Positions 1 through 10,476 of a stretch of DNA of 64,000 nt are shown piece after piece; the stretch's first letter is position 1, and each line of letters starts with the position of its first letter. Both the position numbers and the translations under genes were made by a program. Source of the DNA: Epithemia pelagica (Eukaryota > Bacillariophyta > Bacillariophyceae > Surirellales > Surirellaceae); contig OX337232.1 in NCBI GenBank assembly GCA_946965045.2, positions 124,001 through 188,000 on the forward strand, read 5' to 3'. The notes under the pieces are model-generated. The model saw only the letters and a list, made by a program, of their open reading frames with translations, did not search any database and had not been told where the DNA came from.

Positions 1-887
1 AGTCCATTTGGATGACGACTGACACACCAATCGTCGTCCTTACAACAGGAAGGATCCATTCATGTGGCCACAAGTGTGTTACTTGAGTGGTCACAAGACA
101 GATCAAATTCACACCAGAATCTCTTGTCGTGGTGGGACAAAGTCGATCCTCGAACTACAGCTTGCTGTGCGGCCAGTTATTGATCCATAAGGGCGCTTCC
201 CCAAGACCAAGCTTGCGCGCGCAATTGCAGGCTGGACACTCTCAATCTCTTTGTGTCCGTGTCGCCGTTCCGATCCAATGTCCACAAGACACGCCTTGTT
301 GTGGCGTTCCGACAACAAGGATGGATCATGAAACAAAGCCACGCACATTCTGGATGAGAAGCATTTCGCCGATTGGGAGGAAAACGGTGAGACGGATTGT
401 TGGTTGGAGTATGCCTAGTTTCAATCCACACGACAATGACGAAAACGACAAGAGAAACTCAATGCCAGACCAAAAAGTGACTGGGCTATGAACGTCCTTT
501 TGGAGCAACGACAGTCTTGGCAACCCAGTGCCGCAACGCTACCAACAAACGAACAAGACCAACGTTTGTGTTTGGGAATGGCGCTCCAGAACTTTATTCA
601 TACCGAGGCGGCACGGGACTCACCTTTTTCATTCTGATGGAGCTTGTTTGGAATGAAGAACAAGCAGCTTGATTGGAAGAAACCAAGCAGAACGGCCAGT
701 GGCAAGATCACTGTGGAGAAACACTACCAATAACTCAAGGAGAAGATCTTGTTCTGCACATAGCTATGAGACGGCAGCAAAGGTTTTGAGGGGAAGCACT
801 CACTGCAGAAAAACATTAACACACATCAAACCAGCACATGCTGTGTAATTTGTCCGTATCGACAAAGATAAAGAAGAAATCACAAGA
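1..887. other. Intergenic, no supported gene
   Basis: Short overlapping reading frames occur on both strands, but none shows a recognisable domain or protein-like composition, and they overlap one another in several frames. No RNA gene or repeat was recognised. It probably holds the 5' flank of the BTB-like gene that begins near 888. Confidence 0.5.
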
Positions 888-1774
888 ATGATTCCAACGG
901 TCGTTGTGAAAACCGCAGTGCGGTGCAAGAACATGCTTTGTTCGGGGACGACGACGAGCCGCTTTGGAAGCGTTTCATGTCGAAACCTGCGTGGCATTTC
1001 GTTTCTGGTCGAAGGACTTTCCGTGGATGTGCCACAAACACTCCTGGACAAGTTTCCCGATACCAAGCTAGCGAAACTTGCCAGGGACAACTCAGGAAAA
1101 GACAGTGAGCCTATTGCGATTGAAGTTGATTTGAACCATTTTCGTTTCCTTATAGATTATATGCGTCATGACAAAGTCGTTGTGCCGTACAAGAGCAGTC
1201 TCACGAAGGAGTCCTTGTTGAAGACTTTTCAAAGTTTTGAGTTCGATGATGGAGACAGTGTCTTGTCGTCAGGTGGCGGAATCCAGATGGAAAATATGCC
1301 AGATCTGTCGGAAGAGGTCAAAGAATCCAAAATGTCAACCACACAAACGCGATCCATTGGATGAATACTCTTGAAAAAGAGCAAATTGCGCGTATGTTGG
1401 CCGTGGTGCAAGAAAAACATGAACAAAGACTAGAAGGACATAATCTTGACTACAAGGAAAGGTGCCTTGATGTGGCGCTTTTCCTTTTTCAAGAATACAG
1501 GAAAGCGGGCAGCTTGTCAATTAAGGTGTACGCCAAAGAAAGAGTGAAACGTTTTGAAGACATGAGCCGCAATACTGAAGTAACCGTTTCAGCAATGCAT
1601 ACTAAAGTTGAAACAATCATGACTATGACGGAACATCAGCTCGTTCCTAATACCCTCAAGACGTTCCACCAAGAGTCATTGGCTTTGTTTAGTTTGCAAT
1701 ACGCTGGTTTTTCTAAAACACACGATGGCATTGAAGTTCAGCTGGTCCCCCTTCTTTCGGAAACAGACCCGTAA
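888..1774 (+). pseudogene. BTB/KCTD-like (T1 tetramerisation) protein, frame-shifted copy
   Basis: Two abutting frames (888-1364 and 1361-1774, overlapping as ATGA) match the N- and C-halves of the intact neighbour at 2080-2970. The N-half carries a KCTD/T1-type BTB fold: FLVEGLSVDVP, then a run of P-D-T-K-L-A-K-L, then the DLNHFRFLIDYMR segment typical of the family. Such domains mediate oligomerisation or cullin recruitment. The C-half shares a helical region (ALFLFQEYRKA) and an HQESLALFSLQYAGF block with the neighbour. The reading frame shifts by -1 between about 1270 and 1350, close to an AAAA run at 1330. No convincing GT-AG intron restores it. Either this is a recent frameshift or assembly error, or the gene is a pseudogene. 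The tandem arrangement on the same strand indicates local duplication. Confidence 0.6.
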
Positions 1775-2079
1775 AAGCATCCTAAAGCAAAAATAAGATC
1801 GATGGAGTTCGGAAAAGTAAGTAGTTTGCTCTCCTATAGTCGCACTGTCAAGTGCCGGTAGCCAACGATGATAGGAATGATGCTGGCTTGGAATCCTCTT
1901 TTGCTGGACAACATTCGACCGACTCAACGGACAAAAACATATCTGACGAGTACGTTCCATACACATAACAACGACCACATCTACAGGTTTTGAGGTGAAG
2001 CAAGAAACGGGGGCGGAACTATACCAGCGACAGACAGGGTCATTTTCGCGTTTTTGACGTTCCCGAACACACACGCATC
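1775..2079. other. Spacer between tandem BTB-like genes
   Basis: About 300 bp separating the two paralogues. It should contain the 3' end of the first copy and the promoter of the second. No repeat, conserved motif or extra gene was recognised. Confidence 0.4.
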
Positions 2080-2970
2080 ATGCTTTCGAATGGAGGTCTA
2101 CGGAACACCATGATTAGAAACCAACATCGGGGTCCATTCAATAGGATGCTTCCTACTCGGGTTGCGTCTGCAGCAGTCAATCGTGGCGTCTCGTTTCTGG
2201 TCGAAGGACTCTCGGTGGATGTGCCACAAGACCTTCTGAGACGCTTTCCAGAAAGCAAGTTAGCGACGCTTGCTTCGGAGCGCAAGAAGGGCTTCAGTCA
2301 CACCAATGATGACGAGCCGATTGAAATTGGCATTGATTTGCTCCATTTTCGCTACATGGTTGATTTTATGCGTAACGGAGAAGTAACTCTTGGACCTCGG
2401 GACATTGTGGACAAGCAATCTTTGATGAAAACGCTTGATACTTTTGGATTTCAGAATGCATATGACACGAGGGTGATGAACTACGCGTCCTTGAGCACCA
2501 CAGCTATGTATGCCACAAAACACCTCTGTATCTTGAATGCCGAACATCAATCACGCAGTGCAGCCGTCCAGGACGAATATGGTACCACTGCAACAGCACA
2601 AGAAAAAGTCAAACAGATGTATAAGACACATTGCTTAACTGCAGCGCGGTTTTTGTTTTTCCAGTATTGGAAGACCAACAACATTGTTATAAAAGTACCC
2701 ATGCCTGCTGAAGACGAGTTTTGCCCTGATCCCCTGTGGGACTCACTTGAAGTAATCAGGATCTGTTTTTATTCCAATGGCGACGAAAGTTACCGTGATT
2801 TGCACACCGAACTCATGTTCGAAAGTTGCAAGAAAGATAGTGAGCTTGAAATGTACCATCAAGAATGCCTAAGGTTGTATGGTTTGGAATATATGACAAT
2901 ACAGGGCTCCGCTACTTTTGAAGGGCAAATCACGGTACTGTTGAAACGGCTTTCGAATTTAACGCACTAG
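2080..2970 (+). CDS. BTB/KCTD-like (T1 tetramerisation) domain protein
   Basis: This is a 296-residue intact single-exon protein. Residues about 35-105 form a T1/KCTD-type BTB domain: VSFLVEGLSVDVPQDLL, a P-E-S-K-L-A-T-L segment, then IDLLHFRYMVDFMRNGEV, the region equivalent to the D-x-x-x-F-x-x-x-L-x-x-x-R motif of the family. Members of this fold form homo-oligomers and often act as substrate adaptors of cullin-3 ligases or as channel assembly domains. No cullin-binding partner can be inferred here. There is no membrane segment, so it is probably soluble. The C-terminal half (about 150-296) is helical, has no family I recognise, and is shared with the upstream copy. The start was taken as the first ATG ahead of the BTB domain. 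Confidence 0.75.
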   Translation: MLSNGGLRNTMIRNQHRGPFNRMLPTRVASAAVNRGVSFLVEGLSVDVPQDLLRRFPESKLATLASERKKGFSHTNDDEPIEIGIDLLHFRYMVDFMRNGEVTLGPRDIVDKQSLMKTLDTFGFQNAYDTRVMNYASLSTTAMYATKHLCILNAEHQSRSAAVQDEYGTTATAQEKVKQMYKTHCLTAARFLFFQYWKTNNIVIKVPMPAEDEFCPDPLWDSLEVIRICFYSNGDESYRDLHTELMFESCKKDSELEMYHQECLRLYGLEYMTIQGSATFEGQITVLLKRLSNLTH

Positions 2971-3818
2971 CACTCTTGGCCGAGCAGCTTCGTATCCCCT
3001 CTCCGTATATCATGGTGGAATTGCAACAAGTTTGATAATTGACTTAATACGCACTTGGCCTATTTATTAAGGCAATCCAACTTTGAAAGAGCATTGTGCG
3101 TAGGTTACACACTTTTTCGTTTTGCGTTATTCCATTTGTGGCTGGAGGATCCTGAATTGCGTCGCATTGGTTCATGTGGTCGTAGTCGTGTCTTTTTGTG
3201 TATCATCATCAAGTCATTGCAGCCTACCCGTATCTGTGGCACAGTGGGCAAAGCTCTCCCCCAAAAATAGACGTTTTTAGTCTTCCCCATCTTGAGATTT
3301 GACTGTTTCAAGTTCTTTTCTTTCCTTGCATATAACTTCATGGTAGTGTTTATAAAAGTTCTTGTGCATTTTGCAACCCGTTATGCCAACGACAAAGGAC
3401 TCAATGTTGAAATTTGAATTTGTCTTGGGGTGGTGGTGGTCGATTTGTCCATGAGAATGACACGTCCACCACTCCCAGTCCTGTTGTTGTTGGTGGTGGT
3501 GTTGTGGTGGGCGTACACGGGTTTGTGACACATCATGGAACAATACGTGGTCGACGCACACGGCAAGAGGACTCTCGCTGCTTCCAAACGTTGACAGTGG
3601 TGTGTCCATCCGCGATGAACCACACATCCTTGGGGACCCTTATCCGCCGTGTATTGAAGCAATCTCGTGTCGTTTGTGGGTGTGCGTTTCCATATTCTCG
3701 TCGTCGTCGTCGTAGACGGTGCCGGCGGCGGTGGCTTGTTCGTATGTACTGTAGGTTTGATTCCAACTCTTTACCCATTCCTGTGATGGGCCATTTCCTT
3801 TTCTAGTGTCTTGCGCTA
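2971..3818. other. Intergenic, low-complexity DNA
   Basis: The stretch contains GTGGTGGTGG-type (around 3430-3510) and CGT-triplet (around 3697-3716) runs that generate spurious reading frames on both strands. It is the shared 3' region between the BTB-like gene (+) and the YkgJ-like gene (-), so it probably holds two terminators. No gene is supported. Confidence 0.5.
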
Positions 3819-4805
3819 TTATACTACAGTGTCCTTGTCGTTTGTTTCGTTGCGATACATGGCTTGTTCCAATTGTTGCATCTCGTACAACATTTCATAG
3901 ACGCGATGCAAGGGGACTCCATCCGTGGTCGTTCCATTCGCACCCTTTTCTGGTATCACCAATGGCGCCTTGTCCGTGTCATTCGGACGTGGAATCGGCG
4001 TCATGCCTTCGCAACCGGTGCCTTCCAAGGGATCCCACAATGGCAATGTCGAGTCGGTATCTAAATCACCCCGTCGACATTCGGCATTCCACGATTCGAT
4101 CGATTCCAACAAATTGGGATAAAAGGGATAGATACTGCATTGCAAGGGTCGAGCCGGATAAATTTGACAATGCTTGGTGTCCTCGTCATAAAAGATGCAA
4201 CACGTCAAGTTAGAAATTGGTTCGTCGTCGTTCTTGTTGTCCTTCTTGTCGTGGCGTTCCCGCACAAAGGGTTTCGTCATTGGTTTCTTCTGTAACCGAA
4301 TCCATTGATCCCCGGAAATTGGTTTGCGCAAGGTATGCGAAGCGTATTGGCGGACAAAGGCGACGTCGTCGCCGTCCGTCAACCAGTCGGCCGCCTGTTG
4401 AATTTCGGGTTGCGACAAGTACACAGCACCCCGATCGGTACTGCGAAAACAACAGCGACCACATTCCGTACACGAAAACGGCAATTCGGGTTTCGGCAAG
4501 TCGGTCAAGAGCCACGAGGGAGCTTCCTGTAAGGCAAACTCTCGAACCGCCGGAGATGTAATTTCCTTCAATTCCTCCCATGTGGCATTGGAAATTTGGT
4601 CATCAGTCGGTCGGGTAAAAGAAGGCGAGGCATCTTTCTCTGGAGGACTAGACGAGAATAGCAACGTCGTACGACGATGCAGTCTTCTTGGCGCTCGATC
4701 CACTTTCACCACAAAGGCCATGGTCATTGTCGTTGTTGTTGTTCCTTTGATGGTTGTTTGGAACGCCGCACACACCAACGCCAGACTTAATAATGAGAGA
4801 ACCAT
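3819..4805 (-). CDS. YkgJ-type Cys-cluster (zinc/iron-binding) protein, probably organelle-targeted
   Basis: The protein has 328 residues. The start at 4805 is preferred over the in-frame ATG at 4877 because it has a perfect Kozak context (CCACCATGG). It also places a hydrophobic leader (MVLSLLSLALVCAAFQT) at the very N-terminus. The CAAF stretch after the hydrophobic core resembles the ASAF-type cleavage motif of diatom plastid presequences, so plastid import is plausible but unproven. The core belongs to the CxxCxxCC metal-binding family: FSCTECGRCCF, and further on CCIFYDEDTKHCQIYPARPLQC with the YPARP-x-x-C signature. Family members are thought to chelate zinc or an iron-sulphur cluster. 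The biochemical role is unknown. An acidic Lys/Asp-rich insertion (DKKDNKNDDE) separates the two Cys clusters. It is transcribed divergently from the COQ10-like gene. Confidence 0.82.
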   Translation of the reverse strand: MVLSLLSLALVCAAFQTTIKGTTTTTMTMAFVVKVDRAPRRLHRRTTLLFSSSPPEKDASPSFTRPTDDQISNATWEELKEITSPAVREFALQEAPSWLLTDLPKPELPFSCTECGRCCFRSTDRGAVYLSQPEIQQAADWLTDGDDVAFVRQYASHTLRKPISGDQWIRLQKKPMTKPFVRERHDKKDNKNDDEPISNLTCCIFYDEDTKHCQIYPARPLQCSIYPFYPNLLESIESWNAECRRGDLDTDSTLPLWDPLEGTGCEGMTPIPRPNDTDKAPLVIPEKGANGTTTDGVPLHRVYEMLYEMQQLEQAMYRNETNDKDTVV

Positions 4806-5199
4806 GGTGGAGACAAACGAAAACGAAGAAGAAGAAAAAGAAGAAGAAGAGTGGGAAACGACGGGTGGCAGCAGCATGGTGACATCGAACCAACTGTGTC
4901 AATGGGATCTTTGGATGGGGAATGGGGAGAATGGACGGTTCTCGTCGGTGATGATGGCCGAGCGACAGACGGACGGTCCCAAATGCGACCACATTAACAA
5001 GAGCGACCTCAATCGTTTGGTCGCCGAAACTGCGTCAGAGCCAAACGCGCGACCGCCAATGGCCGAGGACGACGATGACAAAGCCCAAACGTCGGTCGTC
5101 GTCGTCGGTGTTCCAATACTAGCATCTTCTTCTTCTTCTTCTTCTCGGGCTTCTGGTTGTTGTTGTTGTGTCTGTCGATATACACCACAGCATCATACA
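4806..5199. promoter_or_regulatory. Divergent promoter between YkgJ-like and COQ10-like genes
   Basis: About 390 bp separate the two divergent start codons. The stretch contains a GAA-rich run (about 4825-4850) and TTC- and TTG-triplet runs (about 5127-5165), which also create long spurious open frames. No TATA box or known operator was identified. It is assigned as a shared promoter and 5' UTR by position only. Confidence 0.4.
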
Positions 5200-5782
5200 A
5201 TGACTCTCCTCCTGGTACGATCAATGCGCTTGGCCAAAGCCATGGCCGCAACCACCACCATTCCAGTCCGAGCCACTTCTCGCACGAGACTTCATTCCTT
5301 TTGGTCGTCGTCGTCGTCGTCATCATCATGGTCTTCCGTCTTGTTGCCCTTGCAGACCAAGGAATTGACCATTCAACGCGTTGTACCAAATACATCGGCC
5401 TCGCAGTTGCTGACCATTGTCCAAGACGTGGACCGCTATTCCGACTTTGTTCCCTTTTGTACCCATTCGCAAATTGTATCACATCCCCCGCCCACGACCA
5501 CCAACGACCATTCGTCGTCCAGTCATGTCTTTTACGCCGACTTGACAATTGGCTTTGCACCACCCTTTGGCGTGCAAACCTATACTTCGCGCGTTCAAGT
5601 CTGGCCCCACTTGCATCGGATTGAAACGACGCGGGTTCCAACCAACGCCACCCATCAATCGCCGTCGTCGTGGATGGAATCCTTGTCCAGCACTTGGCAA
5701 TTGACGCCCGTCGTGGAACCAGCACGACAACCAAAACAGTCACAACCATCACAACCATTTCAACAACCACTTCCATCACAAC

Positions 5783-5815
<33 letters not shown>

Positions 5816-6042
5816 TATCATCATCACTTCAATCACACTCACCACCACCACACTTACAATCACCACCACAAGAATCGTGTCAAGTACACTTTTCCATGAC
5901 CTTGCAAACCCGCGATCCCGTCCTCTATCATGCCTTGGATCATGTATTGCCCCAAGTAGCCGAAGCCCAAGTCCAAGCCTTTGTGCAACGCTGTCACCAA
6001 CAACCACAACGACAAGAACAACAAGAACAACAACGACCATGA
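5200..6042 (+). CDS. COQ10-type coenzyme Q-binding START-domain protein
   Basis: The protein has 280 residues counted from the ATG at 5200. The frame is open further upstream, but that part is low-complexity and divergently shared DNA. The N-terminus (MTLLLVRSMRLAKAMAATTT, then several Arg) is rich in Arg and Ser and free of acidic residues, as in a mitochondrial presequence. The body has the COQ10/START signature: a beta strand ending in TKELTIQRVV, then QLLTIVQDVDRYSDFVPFC, the Y-x-x-F-x-P-x-C segment that is most diagnostic. COQ10 proteins bind ubiquinone in the inner mitochondrial membrane and help deliver it to the respiratory chain. Two insertions are unusual: a Pro/Thr/Ser loop near residue 90, and a Gln/Pro/Ser-rich stretch (about 180-225) that includes a TCA-repeat-encoded serine run. 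The C-terminal helix (VLPQVAEAQVQAFVQRC) fits the family. Confidence 0.82.
5785..5830 (+). repeat. TCA triplet microsatellite inside the COQ10-like gene
   Basis: This is a near-perfect (TCA)n run encoding a serine tract inside the START domain. Its antisense frame reads as a long Met/Val tract and is the source of a large spurious reverse-strand ORF. It is prone to length variation between alleles. Confidence 0.8.
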
Positions 6043-7049
6043 CGACACTGACCCCCTCGTCAGGAACCACCACCACCCGGACCCGAACCAATCCATCCCA
6101 CGGACAAGAACAAGAACAAGAACAACACTCGTGAGACGTTACACCACCACGACGTGTCGTGTCGTCCAATGGGGGAAAAAGGAAGAAGGAAGAATGACCA
6201 AGAGGCAATCCTGTGTTTCTTTTTGGTCCCCTCCCTTTCTCTCTCTTTTGAGGGATTGTGTGTTTCTAGAGTTTCGAGACGGAATCCCAAAGGACTGCAC
6301 CACGGCAGTGAAAGAAAGAGTAACGATGAGACTCTAGAGAGAGAGAGAAAGAGAGAGAATGAATGAATGAGAGACGGCGCGCATTGGGAGGAACTACGAC
6401 GCCCTTGTAGTACGTGAAACCCGAACGAGAGGTATGCGATCTGTAGTAGGTGCATGGTACACAAACACCCAAAAATGCCAGTGGGATCTCTGGGTAATGG
6501 GGCTTTGTCAACAAGGGTTCCAGAAGGAGAGAGAGAGAGAGACTCCCTTTTGATAGGGGCACCAAGTGGATTCCAAAAGACACAAAGAACCACGGAGCGC
6601 GAATGGTCCTTTGCGTGGTGGTCGTCCCCTCCGCTGGGCGAGTCACACGGTGTGGTCCTAAACACTCGGAATGTATGTTTCGTGGGTCTCGAACAATTTA
6701 GTAAAATGTCGTAACCTGGAGTTTCTATCGAGACAAAATACTTATCTATACCATCTTATTGTAGTATTTTCCTTACATTGGGCAACCAACCCCAAACCTG
6801 TACCAACACTGAAACAAAACCTGTACTACCACCACGAGTCCCAAAGAAGAAGAAGAGAGTTGTATATAGATGCGTGTGGCTCCGTCCAACGGCAACCCAT
6901 GGCTTTCAACTCTCACGTGCTCTCTTGAGATGTGCGTGTGTCATGATTTAGAGTAATTCTTGGAGAAGCAGACCCTGTAGTAGACTGGACACAGTCTCGT
7001 TGGGTGCCGTGTTCCAACAAAACGTCTTTTTCTCTTGTCCTCCTCTTAA
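6043..7049. other. Intergenic, GA-rich microsatellites
   Basis: The stretch contains GAGA and GAATGAATGA runs (about 6331-6370) and another GA run (about 6527-6541). Overlapping frames on both strands are simple-repeat artefacts. It lies between the 3' ends of the COQ10-like gene (+) and the disordered-protein gene (-). No gene, RNA or transposon was recognised. Confidence 0.5.
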
Positions 7050-8423
7050 TCAACACAAGCTAGATGTTGTTCTTGTTGTTGGTGTGGCAGGGTTCCATTG
7101 GACTTGTGGTGGTTGTCCTTTCTTGTTGGTTTCTTTCTGTTCGTCATGATTGAGAATGGGCAAAAAGAGTGGAGACGTGGAGGAAGATGAGAATACGGCT
7201 GCCGGATCCAGAGACGACGAGGATGTGGACGATGCCAAACTGGGATGGTATCCCGCATGATATCCGCGTGCCAGCGTACTCGTCATGCTACTCGATCGAC
7301 TAATCAAGGTCGGCAAGGTATTGGTGGAACCGTGTCGCTTGTGATAGCCTCCGCGCCGCGTGAGGCGGGGTGCCAACCGTGCGGTACCGGCACTGCTGTC
7401 CATGCTCCCACATCGAAACAGGACCGGTTGTGTCGTGGGTGAGGTAGGACTATTAGTGCTTGCCACAGTGGACAAACTGGAATTCGACTCTTGCCAATCA
7501 TTGTCGTCGTCGTGTTGCAAAAACAAGCGTTTGGGGCGTGGGCGGGGAGCCAAGACTTGTTCTGGATCCACCAAAACACGATGAGAAGCCAAGGGAGACG
7601 ATACAAGGCGATCCAAATCGGGAAATTCAATCGACGACAAGACGTCCACGGAATGGTACCGGCGATGAGCAGGATACTGATGATGCGGTGGCGTTTCCAA
7701 GAGCTCTTGTTGTTGTTGTTCCTCCTCTTCGTCCATGCCCAGATTGGAGGGCATGGAGAGAAGTGGATGAAGCTTGCGCAGAATGCCATTGTTGTTGGCA
7801 TAGTTATCCTCCGTATCATCGAGTTCCATACGCAAGGGTCGAAAGACACTGTCGGGACTCTTGCCTCGTCCATCGAGATAATAGTAATAACTGGAAGCGG
7901 CTGGTTCTTCGTCGTCATCCTCCTCATCATTCTGGTCGGGATTGGGACTTGTCGTGGCACTCGCGGTGCGGCCAAGAGACGGGAATCGTTTCTTGGGTGC
8001 GGCGGGAGGACGTTGCAAAATCATTTCTTGCGTCAAGATTTGATTCGAGGGAGGAGACAGGGCTGGAGTACTTGTGGATGTGGTGGTAGTAGTTGTAATG
8101 GGAGACGCCAAGGACGGAGTGTGGGTTCCACTGTTGGCCTGCGTAGGAGACGTGATGGATCGTGCATTCCATCCATGTGGGTCGTGCTCGTGTGCTTCTA
8201 CAAACTGCGACGACACATAGAGTTGGTCCGTCTCTCGCAATTGTTCGTCTTGTGGTTGTTCTTGTGGTTCGGAATGATAGAGTTGGGGTCGTCGAATGGA
8301 TTCCGACAAGGCTCGTTGCAAGGGATACAAGGATGCGGGCAAGCTCGTTGTGGTTGCCGATGTTGTAGCATCCTCATCCTCCTCATCAAAGGACGAAAAG
8401 GTGGCACCAATTGGACGCTTCAT
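7050..8423 (-). CDS. Hypothetical, intrinsically disordered Ser/Thr/Pro-rich protein
   Basis: The protein has 457 residues in a single exon. I recognise no family. Composition is dominated by Ser, Thr, Pro, Asp/Glu and Gln. Visible low-complexity parts are an acidic DEEDEDAT patch near the N-terminus, a Thr/Ser run around residue 110, DDDEEP and YYYYLDGRG near 170, and a Glu/Gln run near 235. Many Ser-Pro and Arg-x-x-Ser sites occur (for example RSSSMTS and RRYHSVD), so it could be a phosphoprotein or scaffold, but that is inference from composition only. There is no signal peptide or membrane segment. The antisense strand is also open for 421 codons. The reverse frame is preferred because it begins with MKRPIGATF in an acceptable context and has protein-like charge patterning. 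The antisense frame is the hydrophobic mirror image of acidic codons. Confidence 0.55.
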   Translation of the reverse strand: MKRPIGATFSSFDEEDEDATTSATTTSLPASLYPLQRALSESIRRPQLYHSEPQEQPQDEQLRETDQLYVSSQFVEAHEHDPHGWNARSITSPTQANSGTHTPSLASPITTTTTTSTSTPALSPPSNQILTQEMILQRPPAAPKKRFPSLGRTASATTSPNPDQNDEEDDDEEPAASSYYYYLDGRGKSPDSVFRPLRMELDDTEDNYANNNGILRKLHPLLSMPSNLGMDEEEEQQQQELLETPPHHQYPAHRRYHSVDVLSSIEFPDLDRLVSSPLASHRVLVDPEQVLAPRPRPKRLFLQHDDDNDWQESNSSLSTVASTNSPTSPTTQPVLFRCGSMDSSAGTARLAPRLTRRGGYHKRHGSTNTLPTLISRSSSMTSTLARGYHAGYHPSLASSTSSSSLDPAAVFSSSSTSPLFLPILNHDEQKETNKKGQPPQVQWNPATPTTRTTSSLC

Positions 8424-8436
8424 GGTTGCTTGGTTT

Positions 8437-8460
8437 ACTTTGCTTTGCTTTGCTTTGCTT
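8437..8460. repeat. Pentanucleotide tandem repeat (CTTTG)n
   Basis: About four to five copies of a CTTTG/TTTGC unit lie directly upstream (on the reverse strand) of the start codon at 8423, probably within the 5' UTR of the disordered-protein gene. Confidence 0.7.
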
Positions 8461-10431
8461 GTGGCTTGTTGGTTGGTTTGTGTCGATCGCGAGGTTTGTG
8501 TTTCGCACGGTTCGAGTTTTTTTTTAAATATTGTGTGTGTAACGAAAGAGAAAAAAAAGAGTCGGATAATGTCGGTACGAAACCAGCCGAGTGTTTCTGG
8601 CCTCGCTTCCGCTGCGTAGAATTATTGTGGGCAATTGATCGTATGATCGAGAGCGAAAATCGAGAACGAAAAACGTCGAAAGAACGTGGGGAAAGAAGGT
8701 ACCGATCACTACTTCTGGTTGGACAGGAATGGTACTCTATGGCTTTTTCGATATGATATGCGTTGAATGAGAATGGATGTGGTTCCAACGATTGATTTTT
8801 GGGGTGCACCAAGACTCGGATGGCGATATGGGACTTGTTGGCGTCGTGTTGTGTGTTGTCTCTTGTTTCGTTGGTGCACCACGCAAGTCGCGGGGGCAAG
8901 AGGAGCACTGCCACCGACTGATCAGTGAGTAAGTGGACGAAGTACACGAATCAAACCATACGAAGGCGCAAGTCTTGCTTGCTACGTGTGTTGGTTTCTC
9001 GCTCTCTCACAAAAGAGTTTTGCGGCGGCGCAGCGTGAGCAATCTGCGTGGAGCGAGTACCGCTATGTCGTAAGACTGCACCGAAATGTGGCGAGCACCG
9101 CGAATTGGCATCCATCCACGCTCTGCAGGCGTTGCGTCGTGGTAGTACTTTGTCTCATGTCGACGCGCTCGGGAATCAATACTTAATAAAGTACGACCCT
9201 GCTGGCGTGAGTACGTAGGTATCCGAAAAATCAGCGATGAATCGGCAGGCGAGTCCTGTGTTATGTCGGTACCAAGACCAAAGAGCCGACTCAACGGTTG
9301 TCAGACGTGTAGGTAGGCGTACCGGGTGCCTGGGATACATAGCTACTCGGCATTCCATATTATTATTATTATATTCCAATAGATCCATGTTCCTCTCGTT
9401 CCTTGTCATCGTCTTTTGCGAAATCCAAACTTAGACAAATAATAGGAACTTGGTTGGACCGTTGGAGCGAGTGTACTATACCGTGTTCCTCGTCTTCCAC
9501 ATTCTGTTCGACAAGTAGACTATGGATTATTGGTATCATGTCGCGGTTCAATCCCTTTTCTTTCTTGCACGGAGAGAGTCGGATTTAAAAGTATTCGTGT
9601 CGGTCCTGTTCCGCCCCTTCTTTTATAATTGTACGTGTGGATCCTTCCAAAGGACGAAGGGGTGGAACACTGGGGCTATGAGAACACCCATCCTTCTTCT
9701 CGTTCCTTACTTCACCACCACCACCACCACCATGAGAAAATGATGATGAGAGAGACTCGAGCAAATCCTGTCAAGAGACTGAAACAATCGTGTCGGACAA
9801 CCGCACTCGTTTCAAAGCCTTGCCACTGGTCCAGGCTCGTTTCAATTGCCATTCACTGGTGAGGGGCTCGTTTCAAAGCCTTGGTGGGAGGCTCAAACCA
9901 GGCCAGAAACACATAGTCACAGAGTCTTCTCTTTTCTCGTTCTTTGGATCGATCGAATGGGAACCATGAGAAACCAAGAAGAATAGGCCGGAACGAGTGA
10001 GTCGGTAGTTGAGTGAAGGAGATTCTAGTATGCGGCAGGAGACGACGAACCAACCAACCAACCAGCCAACCACACTGAATCCAAAAAGAAGCACACACCC
10101 ACACACCCACACATACAAACGACATTCATCACCACAACCACAGCAAGTCCCCTGTGAACGAACGACACGACTGCGCATGCCCAGTCCACAAAGAACCGGG
10201 AGGGACATGCATTGCTGCTCACGAGGCGTTCTAGGTAGTGTTGCACGACATGGAAGAAGAAGAACGCCGAGGATCCAGTGCTGCTGGTTTGTCTCCCACC
10301 ATTGTGTGTTGTGTCTTTGGGGCCTCTTGATGTTTTGGTTTCCAAGTTCTCTACTATTGGACCACCTTGGGAGGATCCCAACCAAAGAGCAATCCCACAA
10401 ACCCCCTTCTGTGGTTCCATGGAATACTCGT

Positions 10432-10476
<45 letters not shown>

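Noticed and set aside
1240-1365. Intron hypothesis to join the two halves of the first BTB-like gene
   Set aside because: Candidate GT...AG pairs are either too short (about 15 bp) or do not restore the frame while keeping shared sequence; a frameshift explains the data more simply.
5009-6208. 399-codon reverse-strand frame rich in Met, Val and Ile
   Set aside because: Mirror of the COQ10-like gene and its TCA/serine microsatellite; no domain, composition explained by antisense of repeats.
7491-8756. 421-codon forward frame, hydrophobic
   Set aside because: Antisense of the disordered acidic protein gene; Leu/Val-rich only because Asp/Glu/Gln codons reverse to them, and it runs into low-complexity 5' DNA.
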